From Actinobaculum sp. oral taxon 183 str. F0552 (lineage in GTDB: Bacteria; Actinomycetota; Actinomycetes; Actinomycetales; Actinomycetaceae): a DNA stretch of 64,000 bases. Location: assembly GCF_000466165.1 (NCBI RefSeq), contig NZ_KE951439.1, forward strand, positions 1-64,000. The letters are read 5' to 3'. Shown one piece after another: positions 9,121-17,561 of the stretch (position 1 is its first letter; each line of letters starts with the position of its first letter). A program made the translations under genes and the position numbers. Under the pieces are notes generated by a model, which did not search any database, was not told the DNA's origin, and saw only the letters and a list, made by a program, of their open reading frames with translations.

Positions 9121-10094
9121 CGTGCACCTCCGCGTACCTGGTCGGGCGATTGCCCCGGCAGCCCTGGGGCGGGCGCTCCTACGCCGTATTCGACTTCGTT
9201 CGCCGTCAGCTCCATGAAGACGTCCTCCAGGGATGAATGCGATTCGGAGAGCTCGTGGAGCTCGAGCCCGGCTGTGTGAAGGATGTGGCCGATCTGCGCT
9301 CGATCTCCGGCGGCGATGTCGACGACGCCGTGCGGATTGTTCTCCGAGCCGGGTTGGACTTGCGGCTGCATCCCGGCTTTGGCCAGGGTGTCGGCGATCG
9401 CTCTGACGTCGGGGCCGGAGACGTGAACGGTCTTGTGGGAGGCCGATTCGGTGAACTGCTTGATGTCGCCTTGGGCGAGCAGGCGCCCGCGTCCGATCAC
9501 CACGAGGTCGTCGGCCGTGAGTGACATCTCGCTCATGAGATGCGAGGAGACGAGGATGGTCCGCCCCTGTGCGGCCAGGTCGCGCATAAGGTCGCGGACC
9601 CAGCGCACGCCGTCGGGATCCAGTCCGTTGACGGGTTCGTCGAAAAGCAGGACCTCCGGATCTCCGAGAAGGGCGTTGGCGATCCCCAGGCGCTGGCCCA
9701 TGCCCAGGGAAAAGCCTTTGAGCCGCTTGTTCGCCACCGAAGCGATGCCTGTCAGCTCGAGCACTTCTTCGACGCGTCTCCTCGGAAAGCCGTGGGTGTC
9801 GGCGACGACTCGCAGATGCTGGCGGGCTGTGCGGTTGGGATGGAACGCGCGCCCGTCCAGAAGGGCGCCGACCTGCGTCAAGGGGGAGGGGAGCTTTCCA
9901 TACTCGACTCCGCGAATGGTGCAGCGACCTCCCGTGGGACGGTCCAGGCCGACGATGCATCGCATGGTCGTCGACTTCCCCGAGCCGTTCGGACCGAGGA
10001 ATCCGGTGACGCGCCCGGACCGGAGTTCGAAACTTAACTGGTTGACGGCGACTTTCGAGCCGTATCGCTTAGTCAGATTGTCGACTTTTATCAT
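9117..10094 (-). CDS. ABC transporter ATP-binding protein (drug/bacitracin export type)
   Basis: 325 residues: Walker A GPNGSGKST (near residue 35), signature FSLGMGQRLGIA, Walker B VLLFDEPVNGLDPDG, H-loop SSHLMSEM, then a C-terminal extension of about 100 residues typical of the CcmA/BcrA-like ATPases. It powers export with the overlapping permease. AAAGGG precedes the ATG. No regulator or two-component system is adjacent, so the stimulus is unknown. Confidence 0.9.
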   Translation of the reverse strand: MIKVDNLTKRYGSKVAVNQLSFELRSGRVTGFLGPNGSGKSTTMRCIVGLDRPTGGRCTIRGVEYGKLPSPLTQVGALLDGRAFHPNRTARQHLRVVADTHGFPRRRVEEVLELTGIASVANKRLKGFSLGMGQRLGIANALLGDPEVLLFDEPVNGLDPDGVRWVRDLMRDLAAQGRTILVSSHLMSEMSLTADDLVVIGRGRLLAQGDIKQFTESASHKTVHVSGPDVRAIADTLAKAGMQPQVQPGSENNPHGVVDIAAGDRAQIGHILHTAGLELHELSESHSSLEDVFMELTANEVEYGVGAPAPGLPGQSPDQVRGGAR

Positions 10095-10445
10095 AGATAC
10101 CCTTTCAACCCTTTAACCCCCTGCCCCAGTTTATTTCACGGATCCGACGTCCGCTGCTCGTGCGTTCCGCATGTTGGGACGCGAGCCGGCCCCGTCGGCC
10201 TCCTGGCCGGTAAGGCGTTCAGAGGCGGGATTCGGCTGCCTTGCTGCGATTCCGCCGAAATCGAGGGTCGCGTCGGGGATGCTCCGATGTAACTTCTCTT
10301 ACGTATGAGGCTTCCCCGCCGCCTCGAGGGGAAGTTCTATCCTGCCTCTGCGCTGAGAGCGGAGCCACAAAGGCGAGTGGAGGCGTCGGAGTCGCATAGA
10401 ATGGGCTCGACATGACAAGCGAATGCTTGCCCACAAGGAGGAAAC
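10095..10445. other. Divergent intergenic region
   Basis: 351 bases between the heads of the ABC operon (minus) and the BI-1 gene (plus). No gene is seen. A -10-like TAGAAT at 10397-10402 lies 44 bases upstream of the BI-1 start; I see no good -35. Confidence 0.45.
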
Positions 10446-11342
10446 GTGGCCAACAATCCGGTGATGGACCGTAATCCATATTTCAGGGGGCCGACGATGC
10501 CGAACGGCTACCCCTCGCAGACTCAATACGGACAGCAGTACGACGCCTACGGTCAGCCCGTGTACGGCCAGCAGCCCGGCGTGAACCAATTCGCCGGTCA
10601 GCAGGCCTACGCTCCTCAGGCTGCGGGCGGCGGGGTCTTCACCCCGGGATCGTCCGCTTCGGCGACCATGACCTACGACGATGCGATGGTCAAGACCACC
10701 GTACTGCTGGCGTTCACGATCATCACGGCGATGCTCGGCGCGTTCATGCCCAGCAAGGCGGCGATGCCGCTGGTGGCCCTGACGATCCCTGTAACCCTGG
10801 GCATCGCCATCTTCTGCGCCTTCCGCCCGATGGTCGGGCCGGGCCTGTCGATCGCCTACGCGACGGTCCAGGGTTTCGCCATGGGTGTGGTCACGGCCGC
10901 ATTGGAGGACCTCTACCCGGGGATCGCCCTCCAGGCGATCATCGGCACTCTGGTCGTGGTCGCCGTGGCCGTCGGATTGCACATGAGCGGGGCCGTCCGC
11001 ACGACCAGCAAGGGAAACAAGATCGTCCTGACGATTCTCATCGCGGCTTTCGTCTACGGCATCGTGAACATCATCTTGGTCTCGACCAACGCCGTAGACG
11101 GCATGTTCGGACTCGATTCGATGAAAGTCGGCGGCATTCCGCTCGGGATCATCCTCGGCCTGCTCTTGATCTTCATCGGCGGATACATGCTGATCGGCGA
11201 CCTCGAACTCGTGCACTACGCCGTGGCCAACGGCGCGCCCAAGAAGTTCGCGTGGATGACCGCTTTCGGCATCGTCTCCACGGTCATCTTCATCTACTGG
11301 CAGGTGCTGCGGATTCTCGCCGTCTTGGCCGGCGACCGCTGA
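10446..11342 (+). CDS. Bax inhibitor-1/YccA family membrane protein
   Basis: 298 residues. A Gln/Tyr/Gly-rich hydrophilic N-terminus (YGQQYDAYGQPVYGQQPG) precedes seven predicted helices. The family is recognised from SIAYATVQGFAMGVVTA, FVYGIVNIILV, and the C-terminal GYMLIGDLELVHYAVANGAPKKFAWMTAFGI. BI-1 proteins are pH-sensitive calcium-leak channels in studied bacteria; the role here is inferred. GTG start with AAGGAGG six bases upstream. Confidence 0.9.
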   Translation: MANNPVMDRNPYFRGPTMPNGYPSQTQYGQQYDAYGQPVYGQQPGVNQFAGQQAYAPQAAGGGVFTPGSSASATMTYDDAMVKTTVLLAFTIITAMLGAFMPSKAAMPLVALTIPVTLGIAIFCAFRPMVGPGLSIAYATVQGFAMGVVTAALEDLYPGIALQAIIGTLVVVAVAVGLHMSGAVRTTSKGNKIVLTILIAAFVYGIVNIILVSTNAVDGMFGLDSMKVGGIPLGIILGLLLIFIGGYMLIGDLELVHYAVANGAPKKFAWMTAFGIVSTVIFIYWQVLRILAVLAGDR

Positions 11343-11488
11343 GTCCGGTCTCCCGCACGGCCGGGGACGGGTGGCGCGCGCGTTCTTCTCGGCGCTCCAG
11401 TTCCCGGCTTTCCCGTGCGGACGGAGATGACGGCATGGCTCTCGGTGCTGTGCGCCGACCATCGCATCCTGTTCGGTAACCGAACGTC

Positions 11489-11528
11489 AGGGGCGTGAGC
11501 GGAACTTCACGGTTCCGTCCACGCCCCT
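11489..11528. terminator. Bidirectional hairpin after BI-1
   Basis: AGGGGCGTG pairs with CACGCCCCT and, inside it, CGGAAC with GTTCCG, separated by a two-base internal loop. Just upstream, 11471-11485 is a perfect 7-bp inverted repeat (GTTCGGT-A-ACCGAAC). Both lie between convergent genes (BI-1 and FKBP) and probably stop both transcripts. Confidence 0.65.
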
Positions 11529-11614
11529 CGTTCATGCTGCCGGCCGCTAGCGGACCGCTTCAGGGGCGCCGTTCCCCGTCCCTGATTCCCTTCGATCGTC
11601 GGCTTCCCGACCTT

Positions 11615-12019
11615 TCAACGAACCCCGAGGATGTCGACGACGAATACCAGGGTGTCCGTTCCGCGGATGCCCGCCCGTGGGTTTCCGGCCTTGCCGTAGC
11701 CCTTCTCCGGCGGGATCGATAGCAGAAGGCGGGAGCCGACGCTCTTGCCGACGATCGCCTGGTCCCATCCTTCCAGGACCATTCGGACCCCGATTGGGAA
11801 GGAAACCGAATGCCCGCGTCGGAAGGACGAGTCGAAGACCCTGCCGTTCCAGATCTGGCCGAGGTAGTCGACCTCGATTTCACGCCCGGCCTGAACGGCG
11901 GGGCCGGTCCCTTCTTCCAGCACGACCGCGTGAAGTCCGCGAGGCGCATCGGATTCGGGGAAGACGAGTTCGGGGGTCTCGCCGAAGCTTCCTACGACGG
12001 TGGGAAGGGTGACGTCCAT
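11615..12019 (-). CDS. FKBP-type peptidyl-prolyl cis-trans isomerase
   Basis: 134 residues with a single FKBP domain: GREIEVDYLGQIWNGRVFDSS, VRMVLEGWDQAIVGKSVGSRLLLSIPPEKGYG, TDTLVFVVDILGV. There is no signal peptide, so it is cytoplasmic. The start at 12019 has AGAGGA seven bases upstream; the longer open frame has no ribosome site and no family likeness. Confidence 0.92.
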   Translation of the reverse strand: MDVTLPTVVGSFGETPELVFPESDAPRGLHAVVLEEGTGPAVQAGREIEVDYLGQIWNGRVFDSSFRRGHSVSFPIGVRMVLEGWDQAIVGKSVGSRLLLSIPPEKGYGKAGNPRAGIRGTDTLVFVVDILGVR

Positions 12020-12332
12020 GGTGTCCTCTCTGTCGCAATCATGCCGAGCCGTCATGGGGACCACGCCGTGGCACCGCTTCGACGGACGCGGCGACGTGCC
12101 GCCCGGGTCGGCGGCACCCGCCGTTCCCAGTCTAATGAGGTTCGACCCCTCCGGCACTGAGCAGAGGCGGGATCTCCATGGGCGCGACGCCATAGGCGAA
12201 CGCGCCATTGCCCACGCGTGAACGGGAAGAGCGCACTCATGGGGGATAATCGAGGAGGGCTACGGCGCCACGGTCGGTCCCGAAACGTCGCGTCGGGGAA
12301 TCGATGTTCACGCTGGGAAAGGGAGTGCGTTC
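12020..12332. other. Divergent intergenic region
   Basis: 313 bases between the FKBP and NhaP heads. No gene seen. GATAAT at 12245-12250, about 85 bases upstream of the antiporter GTG, could be a -10 element. Confidence 0.4.
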
Positions 12333-14045
12333 GTGTCCGGTCTCGTCATGGTCTTGGGTCTCTTCGCGGTGACGATCCTTGCAGTGGTGGTGGGGGAGCG
12401 CACCCAACTTCCCTATCCCATCCTTCTGCTGCTGGCGGTCGCAGGCCTGTCCTTCCTTCCCGTGCTTCCCCGGTTCGCGATCGATCCGGAGATCATCCTC
12501 CCGCTCTTCCTGCCGCCTCTGCTTTTCGCGATGGCCAGGCGTGCCTCCTGGTCGGTGTTCCGGCGTCGCTGGCGTACCCTGCTCATCATGGCCTTCGTCC
12601 TGACCGCGGTGACCACCGTCTCGGCCGCGGGGGTCGTCCTCCTTCTCGTCCCGGGCATCGAAGTCCCCCTCGCCTTCGCGCTGGGGGCCATGGTCGCCCC
12701 TCCCGATCCGGTCGCGGTCGAGTCGGTCGCCGAGCCGGCCAAGGTTCCGCGTGGAATCATGCGGACGCTGCAGACCGAAGGTCTCTTCAACGACGCCGTC
12801 GCCATCGTCGTCTTCTCCACGTCCATCAGATCCCTCGACGGGGAGGGCGAATTCAGCCACGTCTTCCTCAACTTCCTCGTCGGGGCGGTCCTCGCCGTCG
12901 CCATCGGCTACGTCATCGGCTGGCTGGCAAGCGCGGCGAGCAGAACCATTCGGAACGTGGCCGCCACCGGCGCCGTGACGATCATCGTCCCCTTCGTCGC
13001 CTACCTCGTGGCCGAGGAGGTGCACGCCTCCGGCGTGATCGCAGTCGTGGTCACCGCCCTGGAGATCAACCGCCGGATCGATCCCGAGGCGGTGCGCGAC
13101 CGGCTCATGACGGCCTCGTTCTGGGAAGTGGTCGACTTGCTCGTCACCGGCACAGCGTTCGGCCTGATGGGTTTGGAGATCCGCAACATCGTCGACGCCG
13201 AGGGGTGGCGGCAGATCGCCGGCTACTTAGGCGTGGCGGCCGCCGTCGTCGCGGTGAGCATTCTCGTCCGCTTCGCCGCCACACTTCTCCTGCGCTTCGT
13301 AGAGATCAGGAGGCACAGCGGGGCCGTGCCGCGATCGTGGCGGGACTGCCTGGTCATCGCCTGGTGCGGCATGCGAGGTCTGGCGACACTCGCCCTCGCC
13401 CTGTCCCTGCCGACGTGGAGCGAGAGTCACATGGCCGAATACCGGAGACTGGTCGTCGTTGTGGCGGCACTCGTGCTCCTCGTCACCCTCGTCCCCACCG
13501 GTCTGCTCCTTCCCTGGCTCATCCGCACCCTCAGGCTGACCGAGGACGGGAGTGTGGAAGCCGAGGAGGTCTCCGAGCTCGCCGGCCGCGCACAGTACGC
13601 CGCATGCCACGCTCTTGAAGTCTACTTCGAGAATCTCGACCTTCCCGAGCCCGAACGCCACGAATTGCGTTCATGGGCCAAGCGCTTGAAGACGCGGCTC
13701 GAAGTGGACCACCACTGGGATCACATCGGCGGCACGGCTTTGACGGACACGGCGATCAGGAGAGCCTCCGACATCCACGACATGGTCGTCGGCGCACAGT
13801 CTGTGGCGTTGGAGGCCGCGCGCGGCGAAATACTGGAGGCCAGGCGCGATCCCATGGTGGACGTCGCGGTCGTCGATCAGGTGCTCCGACGCATCGACAT
13901 GCGCGCGCTGTCGATGCCGCAGGCGCCGGACGCTGCGCCCCCCGTGCCGTCCCCTAGGCGCACGCGCAGGTCGCCGGTCAAGAAGGCGACGTCCAGCGGC
14001 ACCTCCAACCTCGCCAACTGGAGAGGCCGGATAAGGCGCAGGTGA
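12333..14045 (+). CDS. CPA1-family Na+/H+ antiporter (NhaP/NhaK-like)
   Basis: 570 residues. About 12 helices with the CPA1 landmarks: RTQLPYPILLLLAVAGLSFLP, LPPLLFAMARRASW, GAMVAPPDPVAVESV, LQTEGLFNDAVAIVVF (ion-binding ND pair), and WCGMRGLATLALALSLP. A soluble C-terminal domain of about 150 residues is mostly helical and charged, then Arg-rich at the very end. Expected to exchange Na+ or K+ for protons. GTG start; its stop is three bases from the convergent msrA stop. Confidence 0.92.
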   Translation: MSGLVMVLGLFAVTILAVVVGERTQLPYPILLLLAVAGLSFLPVLPRFAIDPEIILPLFLPPLLFAMARRASWSVFRRRWRTLLIMAFVLTAVTTVSAAGVVLLLVPGIEVPLAFALGAMVAPPDPVAVESVAEPAKVPRGIMRTLQTEGLFNDAVAIVVFSTSIRSLDGEGEFSHVFLNFLVGAVLAVAIGYVIGWLASAASRTIRNVAATGAVTIIVPFVAYLVAEEVHASGVIAVVVTALEINRRIDPEAVRDRLMTASFWEVVDLLVTGTAFGLMGLEIRNIVDAEGWRQIAGYLGVAAAVVAVSILVRFAATLLLRFVEIRRHSGAVPRSWRDCLVIAWCGMRGLATLALALSLPTWSESHMAEYRRLVVVVAALVLLVTLVPTGLLLPWLIRTLRLTEDGSVEAEEVSELAGRAQYAACHALEVYFENLDLPEPERHELRSWAKRLKTRLEVDHHWDHIGGTALTDTAIRRASDIHDMVVGAQSVALEAARGEILEARRDPMVDVAVVDQVLRRIDMRALSMPQAPDAAPPVPSPRRTRRSPVKKATSSGTSNLANWRGRIRRR

Positions 14046-14048
14046 AGA

Positions 14049-14765
14049 TCAGGCGTCGTCGCGGCCGCGGGACGGCGAATCGTCTGCGGGCCCGGGCCGG
14101 AGAGGGCCGGATTGCGGGAGCGGGCAGGCCATGCCGGTGCGCGCGTGGCATTGGTAGCCGCCTGGGTTCTTCGCCAAGTATTGCTGATGGTAGTCCTCTG
14201 CCGGATAGAAGGCTCCCGCGGCGGGGGCCGGGACGATCTCGGTGACGATATCGCCGTATCCGCCTTCGGTCAGGACCTTCTGGTACGTCTTGATCATCTC
14301 GCGTGCCAGAGGCTCCTGGGCGGCCGTCGTCGGGAAGACGGCGGACCGGTACTGGGTGCCGACGTCGCCTCCCTGGCGGTTGAGACTCGTGGGGTCGTGC
14401 GATTCGAAGAAAGCCTGGAGGAGGCGTTCGGTGGGCAGCACGGCCGGCGAGTAGAGGACGCGGACCGTTTCGGCGTGCCCCGTCTGCCCGGTGCCCACCT
14501 CCTCGTAGGTGGGGTTCGGAGTGGAGCCCCCCATGTAGCCCACGGCCGTCGCATCGGCGCCCAGCTCCCACGCCGCCTTCTCCGCTCCCCAGAAGCATCC
14601 CGAGGCCAGATAGATGACCTCTTGGCCGTCGCCGGGCTCGCCGAGGATCGGCGTCCCCAGCACGGCGTGGGGCATGGGGTCGGCGAGTATCGGCTCGCTG
14701 CGTCCCGGAAGGGCTTGCGATGGGTCGACCACGGCCTGATCGCCGGAAGACTCCCAGATGAACAT
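14049..14765 (-). CDS. msrA: Peptide methionine sulfoxide reductase A
   Basis: 238 residues. The active-site motif GCFWGAEKA (catalytic Cys) is near residue 55, followed by VGYMGGSTPNPTYEEVGTGQTGHAETVRVLY and the C-terminal YHQQYLAKNPGGYQCH. It repairs oxidised methionine. The C-terminus continues with a hydrophilic tail, and Cys residues after GYQCH are candidates for the resolving Cys. It lies 11 bases downstream of greA on the same strand. Confidence 0.95.
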   Translation of the reverse strand: MFIWESSGDQAVVDPSQALPGRSEPILADPMPHAVLGTPILGEPGDGQEVIYLASGCFWGAEKAAWELGADATAVGYMGGSTPNPTYEEVGTGQTGHAETVRVLYSPAVLPTERLLQAFFESHDPTSLNRQGGDVGTQYRSAVFPTTAAQEPLAREMIKTYQKVLTEGGYGDIVTEIVPAPAAGAFYPAEDYHQQYLAKNPGGYQCHARTGMACPLPQSGPLRPGPADDSPSRGRDDA

Positions 14766-14776
14766 GCGGTACCCGC

Positions 14777-15262
14777 CTATCCTTGGAAGGGTTCGATGTC
14801 GAGGATCTCGACGCTGATCTTCCTGCCCGTGCGGGTGGCGAACGACGTCGTATCACCCTTCTTCAAGCCGAGGATCGCCTTGCCCAGGGGCGCATTCTCC
14901 GGATAGACCTCGATGCCGACCAGGTCCGCGGCCTCTCGCGAGCCCAGGAGGAAGCGCTCCTCTTCCCCGGAAATCAACGCCGTGACCACCGTGCCGGCGG
15001 CGACCTCGGCAGCCGTGGGAGGCTCGGAGACCGTCGCATTTTCCAGCAGATGCGTCAGCTCGGCGATACGGCCCTCCATCTTCGACTGCTCTTCGCGGGC
15101 GGCCTGGTATCCGCCGTTCTCGCGCAGGTCTCCTTCGGAGCGTGCGGCCTCGATCTTGCGGGCGATCTCCGCGCGTCCGGTTGTGGTCATCTCTTCGAGT
15201 TCGGATCTCAGGCGCTCGTAGCTTTCGGGGGACAGCCAGGCGCCTTTGCGCTCATCAGCCAT
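14777..15262 (-). CDS. greA: Transcription elongation factor GreA
   Basis: 161 residues: N-terminal coiled coil (ARKIEAARSEGDLRENGGYQAAREEQSKMEGRIAELTHLLENA, with the acidic tip) and C-terminal FKBP-like domain (ENAPLGKAILGLKKGDTTSF). It rescues backtracked RNA polymerase. The start at 15262 is preferred to the in-frame ATG at 15268, because AGGAG directly abuts the latter but is six bases from the former. msrA follows closely and is probably co-transcribed. Confidence 0.95.
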   Translation of the reverse strand: MADERKGAWLSPESYERLRSELEEMTTTGRAEIARKIEAARSEGDLRENGGYQAAREEQSKMEGRIAELTHLLENATVSEPPTAAEVAAGTVVTALISGEEERFLLGSREAADLVGIEVYPENAPLGKAILGLKKGDTTSFATRTGRKISVEILDIEPFQG

Positions 15263-15295
15263 GTTCATCTCCTTAGGGGACCGTGTGTGCGCGAG

Positions 15296-15327
15296 TAAAA
15301 AATCCATGCCCGCTGCCGCAGGCATGG
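15296..15327 (-). terminator. Rho-independent terminator after trhA
   Basis: On the minus strand CCATGCC pairs with GGCATGG around a 10-base loop and is followed by ATTTTTT. It separates the hemolysin III-like gene from greA. Confidence 0.85.
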
Positions 15328-15386
15328 TGTTTCTTCGGTAAGACTACCAGCGATGGGCGCACAATGCCCCATGCCGGCGTTTCCCC

Positions 15387-16064
15387 TCAAGGCAGCCATA
15401 TGACCGTGAGCCACACGGCGATGGCCTGGCAGGTGTAGCCGATCAGCGTCCCCACGTGGAAGAACTCGTGGAAACCCCACACCCGCGGCCAGGGATTGGG
15501 CCAGCGCAGGCCGTAGAAGAGCGCCCCGACGGTGTAGGCGATGCCGCCGGTGAGGATCAGCGAGACGATGGCCGGCCCGCCCGTCTCCCAGAAGTAGGGG
15601 AGGTACCAGACGGAGAACCATCCCAGGGCCACGTACAGCCCCGTGGTGAGCCAACGCGGGGCGCCCGGCTTGGCGACCGCGAGGTATATGCCGCCCAGAG
15701 CGGCCACCCAGACGACGCTGAGGACGAAGATGGCCGTTCGGCCGGGCAGGAGCGAGACGGCCAGGGGAGTGTACGTGCCCGCGATGAGCAAGAAGATGTT
15801 GGAATGGTCCAGCCGGCGCAGCACCGTCTCGACCTTCGGCGACCACGTGCCCAGGTGGTAGACCGCCGAATGGCCGAAGAGGACGACGGAGGAGATCCCG
15901 AAGACGAGGCAGGCGAGTTTGGCCTGCGCCGTCGGGGCGAGCACGAGGAGCACGATCGCATTGGCCAGCGCGAGGGGCGCTGTGGCGGCGTGGATCCAGC
16001 CTCGCGCCTTGGGCTTCGGCATTGCGTTGAGGCGCAGCTTGCGCTGGGATATCACTGTGGTCAT
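15387..16064 (-). CDS. TrhA/hemolysin III family membrane protein
   Basis: 225 residues and seven helices. Hallmarks are LFGHSAVYHLG, RRLDHSNIFLLIAGTYTPLAVSL, and the C-terminal GFHEFFHVGTLIGY; the spaced His residues suggest a metal site as in the PAQR/CREST superfamily. Studied members affect membrane-energy homeostasis. Start at 16064 has AAGGAGGA. It is divergent from the Z-prenyl synthase gene, an arrangement also seen in mycobacteria (Rv1085c/Rv1086). Confidence 0.9.
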   Translation of the reverse strand: MTTVISQRKLRLNAMPKPKARGWIHAATAPLALANAIVLLVLAPTAQAKLACLVFGISSVVLFGHSAVYHLGTWSPKVETVLRRLDHSNIFLLIAGTYTPLAVSLLPGRTAIFVLSVVWVAALGGIYLAVAKPGAPRWLTTGLYVALGWFSVWYLPYFWETGGPAIVSLILTGGIAYTVGALFYGLRWPNPWPRVWGFHEFFHVGTLIGYTCQAIAVWLTVIWLP

Positions 16065-16183
16065 TCGTCCTCCTTGTTCCCCACCGATTCTAGGTGCGAG
16101 GTCCACCGGCTCACAGGCCCCTGCGGCAGGTGGGATCGTTCTCACCGGGTTAACCTAGTATCCGAGACCCGAGGAGGTGTTCA

Positions 16184-16945
16184 TTGGCCGCACCGGCATT
16201 CCTGTACAAGCTCTACGAGCGTCGCCTCATGCGAGAGCTCGGCGCCACAGCTCTGCCCCGGCACATAGGCGTCATGCTCGACGGCAATCGCCGCTGGGCT
16301 CGCGAACTCGGCCAGACGGCCTCCTTCGGGCATCGCAAGGGGGCCGACAAGATCAGCGAGTTCCTCGGATGGTGCGACGAAGTCGGGATCCAAGTCGTCA
16401 CCCTCTGGCTGCTGTCGACGGACAACCTCAAGCGCTCCGCCGAGGAGATCGGGCAGCTCGCCGAGATCATCGCGGGCGCCGTCGAAACCCTTGCGGCGAG
16501 CGGATACTGGCGCCTGCGGATGGTCGGCAACCTCGACATGCTCCCGGAGAGTCTGTCCAGGCGGCTGCGCGCCGCCGAGGCCGCCACGGCGAAGGCCGGG
16601 GGCGTGGAAGTCAACATCGCCGTGGGCTACGGCGGACGCCAGGAGATAGCCGACGCGGTCCGCTCCCTCCTGAGGGAGGAGGCGGCCTGCGGCCGATCGC
16701 TCGAAGACGTCGCCCAGTCGATCAGCGTCGACGGCATCGCCAGGCACCTGTACACGAAAGGCCAGCCCGACCCCGACCTCGTCATCCGAACGTCGGGCGA
16801 ACAGCGGATGAGCGGTTTCATGCTGTGGCAGACGGTTCACACCGAGCTCTACTTCTGCGAAGCGTACTGGCCGGATTTCCGCCGCACCGACTTCCTGCGC
16901 GCGCTTCGCGACTACACCCAGCGCGAACGCCGGCTGGGACGGTGA
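16184..16945 (+). CDS. Isoprenyl transferase (Z-prenyl diphosphate synthase)
   Basis: 253 residues. Family motifs: HIGVMLDGNRRWAREL (diphosphate-binding Asp-Gly-Asn-Arg), FGHRKGADKI, WLLSTDNLKR, VNIAVGYGGRQEI, and RTSGEQRMSGFMLWQTVHTELYF. It makes Z-configured prenyl diphosphates for lipid carriers. The neighbour TrhA gene suggests orthology to the short-chain mycobacterial enzyme (Z,E-FPP synthase), but chain length cannot be read reliably from sequence. The start is TTG at 16184 after a perfect GAGGAGGT. Confidence 0.9.
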   Translation: MAAPAFLYKLYERRLMRELGATALPRHIGVMLDGNRRWARELGQTASFGHRKGADKISEFLGWCDEVGIQVVTLWLLSTDNLKRSAEEIGQLAEIIAGAVETLAASGYWRLRMVGNLDMLPESLSRRLRAAEAATAKAGGVEVNIAVGYGGRQEIADAVRSLLREEAACGRSLEDVAQSISVDGIARHLYTKGQPDPDLVIRTSGEQRMSGFMLWQTVHTELYFCEAYWPDFRRTDFLRALRDYTQRERRLGR

Positions 16946-16999
16946 CGCCGGGTCTGGCGTAGGGCCGGGCACCGCCGTCGGCGCCATCTGAATCCATCT

Positions 17000-17043
17000 G
17001 AAAAGACGGCGTGGGCCACGAGGATGAAATCGTGACCCACGCC
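17000..17043 (-). terminator. Rho-independent terminator of an unassigned leftward unit
   Basis: On the minus strand GGCGTGGG-T-CACGA pairs with TCGTG-G-CCCACGCC around an 8-base loop and is followed by GTCTTTTC. It faces the end of uppS but has its U tract only on the leftward side. Confidence 0.7.
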
Positions 17044-17325
17044 ATGCGTGTGTGATATTCGGTTGCTCTGCGGTGCCCGCTCCTTCTCGGAGCGTCACCA
17101 CGGGACGGGAGTGCCAGCTCAGGTCCCGCAGCGCAGATATTGAGTTGTCGCGCGGCGGCATTCGCGGCCGCCTCGACGGGGCGTCGGCAAGCGCACATCC
17201 CCTGGCGCAAAGGCAGTCGGAGCGACTACCATGGGAAGCCGAAGTGGCTTTCCTGCCATTGAGAGGCGCGACAACACCGTGGTTCCTTTCCGGTCGGCAG
17301 TCACATGTCTTGTGACTGCAACCAC
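17044..17325 (-). ncRNA. Candidate small transcript (sRNA or small-peptide mRNA)
   Basis: This stretch lies between a near-consensus leftward promoter (17332-17360) and a leftward terminator (17000-17043), with no gene I can recognise inside. It contains several strong hairpins on the minus strand, for example CGCTCC/GGAGCG around GAGAA and GGAAAGCC/GGCTTCC. A possible 50-residue frame begins at a GTG behind GGAAAGGA inside it, but its protein is Arg/Pro-rich and has no family likeness. RNA function is inference. Confidence 0.45.
17297..17319. promoter_or_regulatory. Inverted repeat at the predicted start of the leftward transcript
   Basis: GCAGTCACA and TGTGACTGC are perfect 9-bp arms around TGTCT. 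The site lies just downstream of the leftward -10, where a repressor would block transcription, or it could be the transcript's 5' hairpin. Confidence 0.55.
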
Positions 17326-17331
17326 ATTGTT

Positions 17332-17360
17332 ATCATATTGTTATTTTATCTTTCAGTCAA
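17332..17360 (-). promoter_or_regulatory. Near-consensus sigma-70 promoter (leftward)
   Basis: On the minus strand TTGACT, a 17-base spacer and TATGAT. It sits in an AT-rich patch that stands out from the surrounding GC-rich DNA. The pfkB operon reads toward it, so it is not a promoter for any annotated gene. Confidence 0.65.
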
Positions 17361-17511
17361 TTCCCGGCGCCTCGGATTTTGGGGTCATATTCCCCATTGC
17401 ATAATCGGAAAATCCGTAAAGCATTGATGCGGCAAGGAAAAGTCCGGACCCCACGCCGAATGGACAGGCCTTGCCTTCGTGTGTCCTTACCGTTTATACC
17501 AGGTGTAACCG

Positions 17512-17552
17512 AGCTGCCTGCCTCTTGACGGAGACGGTCAAGGCAGGCAGCT
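17512..17552. terminator. Hairpin after pfkB
   Basis: AGCTGCCTGCC pairs with GGCAGGCAGCT, then after a two-base bulge TTGAC pairs with GTCAA. It begins 10 bases past the pfkB stop. No U run follows. Confidence 0.6.
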
Positions 17553-17561
17553 TCGCGCCGG

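Noticed and set aside
16181-17161. Minus-strand frame across uppS and the proposed small transcript
   Set aside because: It runs through the terminator hairpin and the whole antisense of uppS, without family likeness.
17431-17450. RNase P RNA, from the word AGGAAAAGTCCGGA
   Set aside because: Only this short word resembles the P4 region; the expected conserved partner segments and length are absent.
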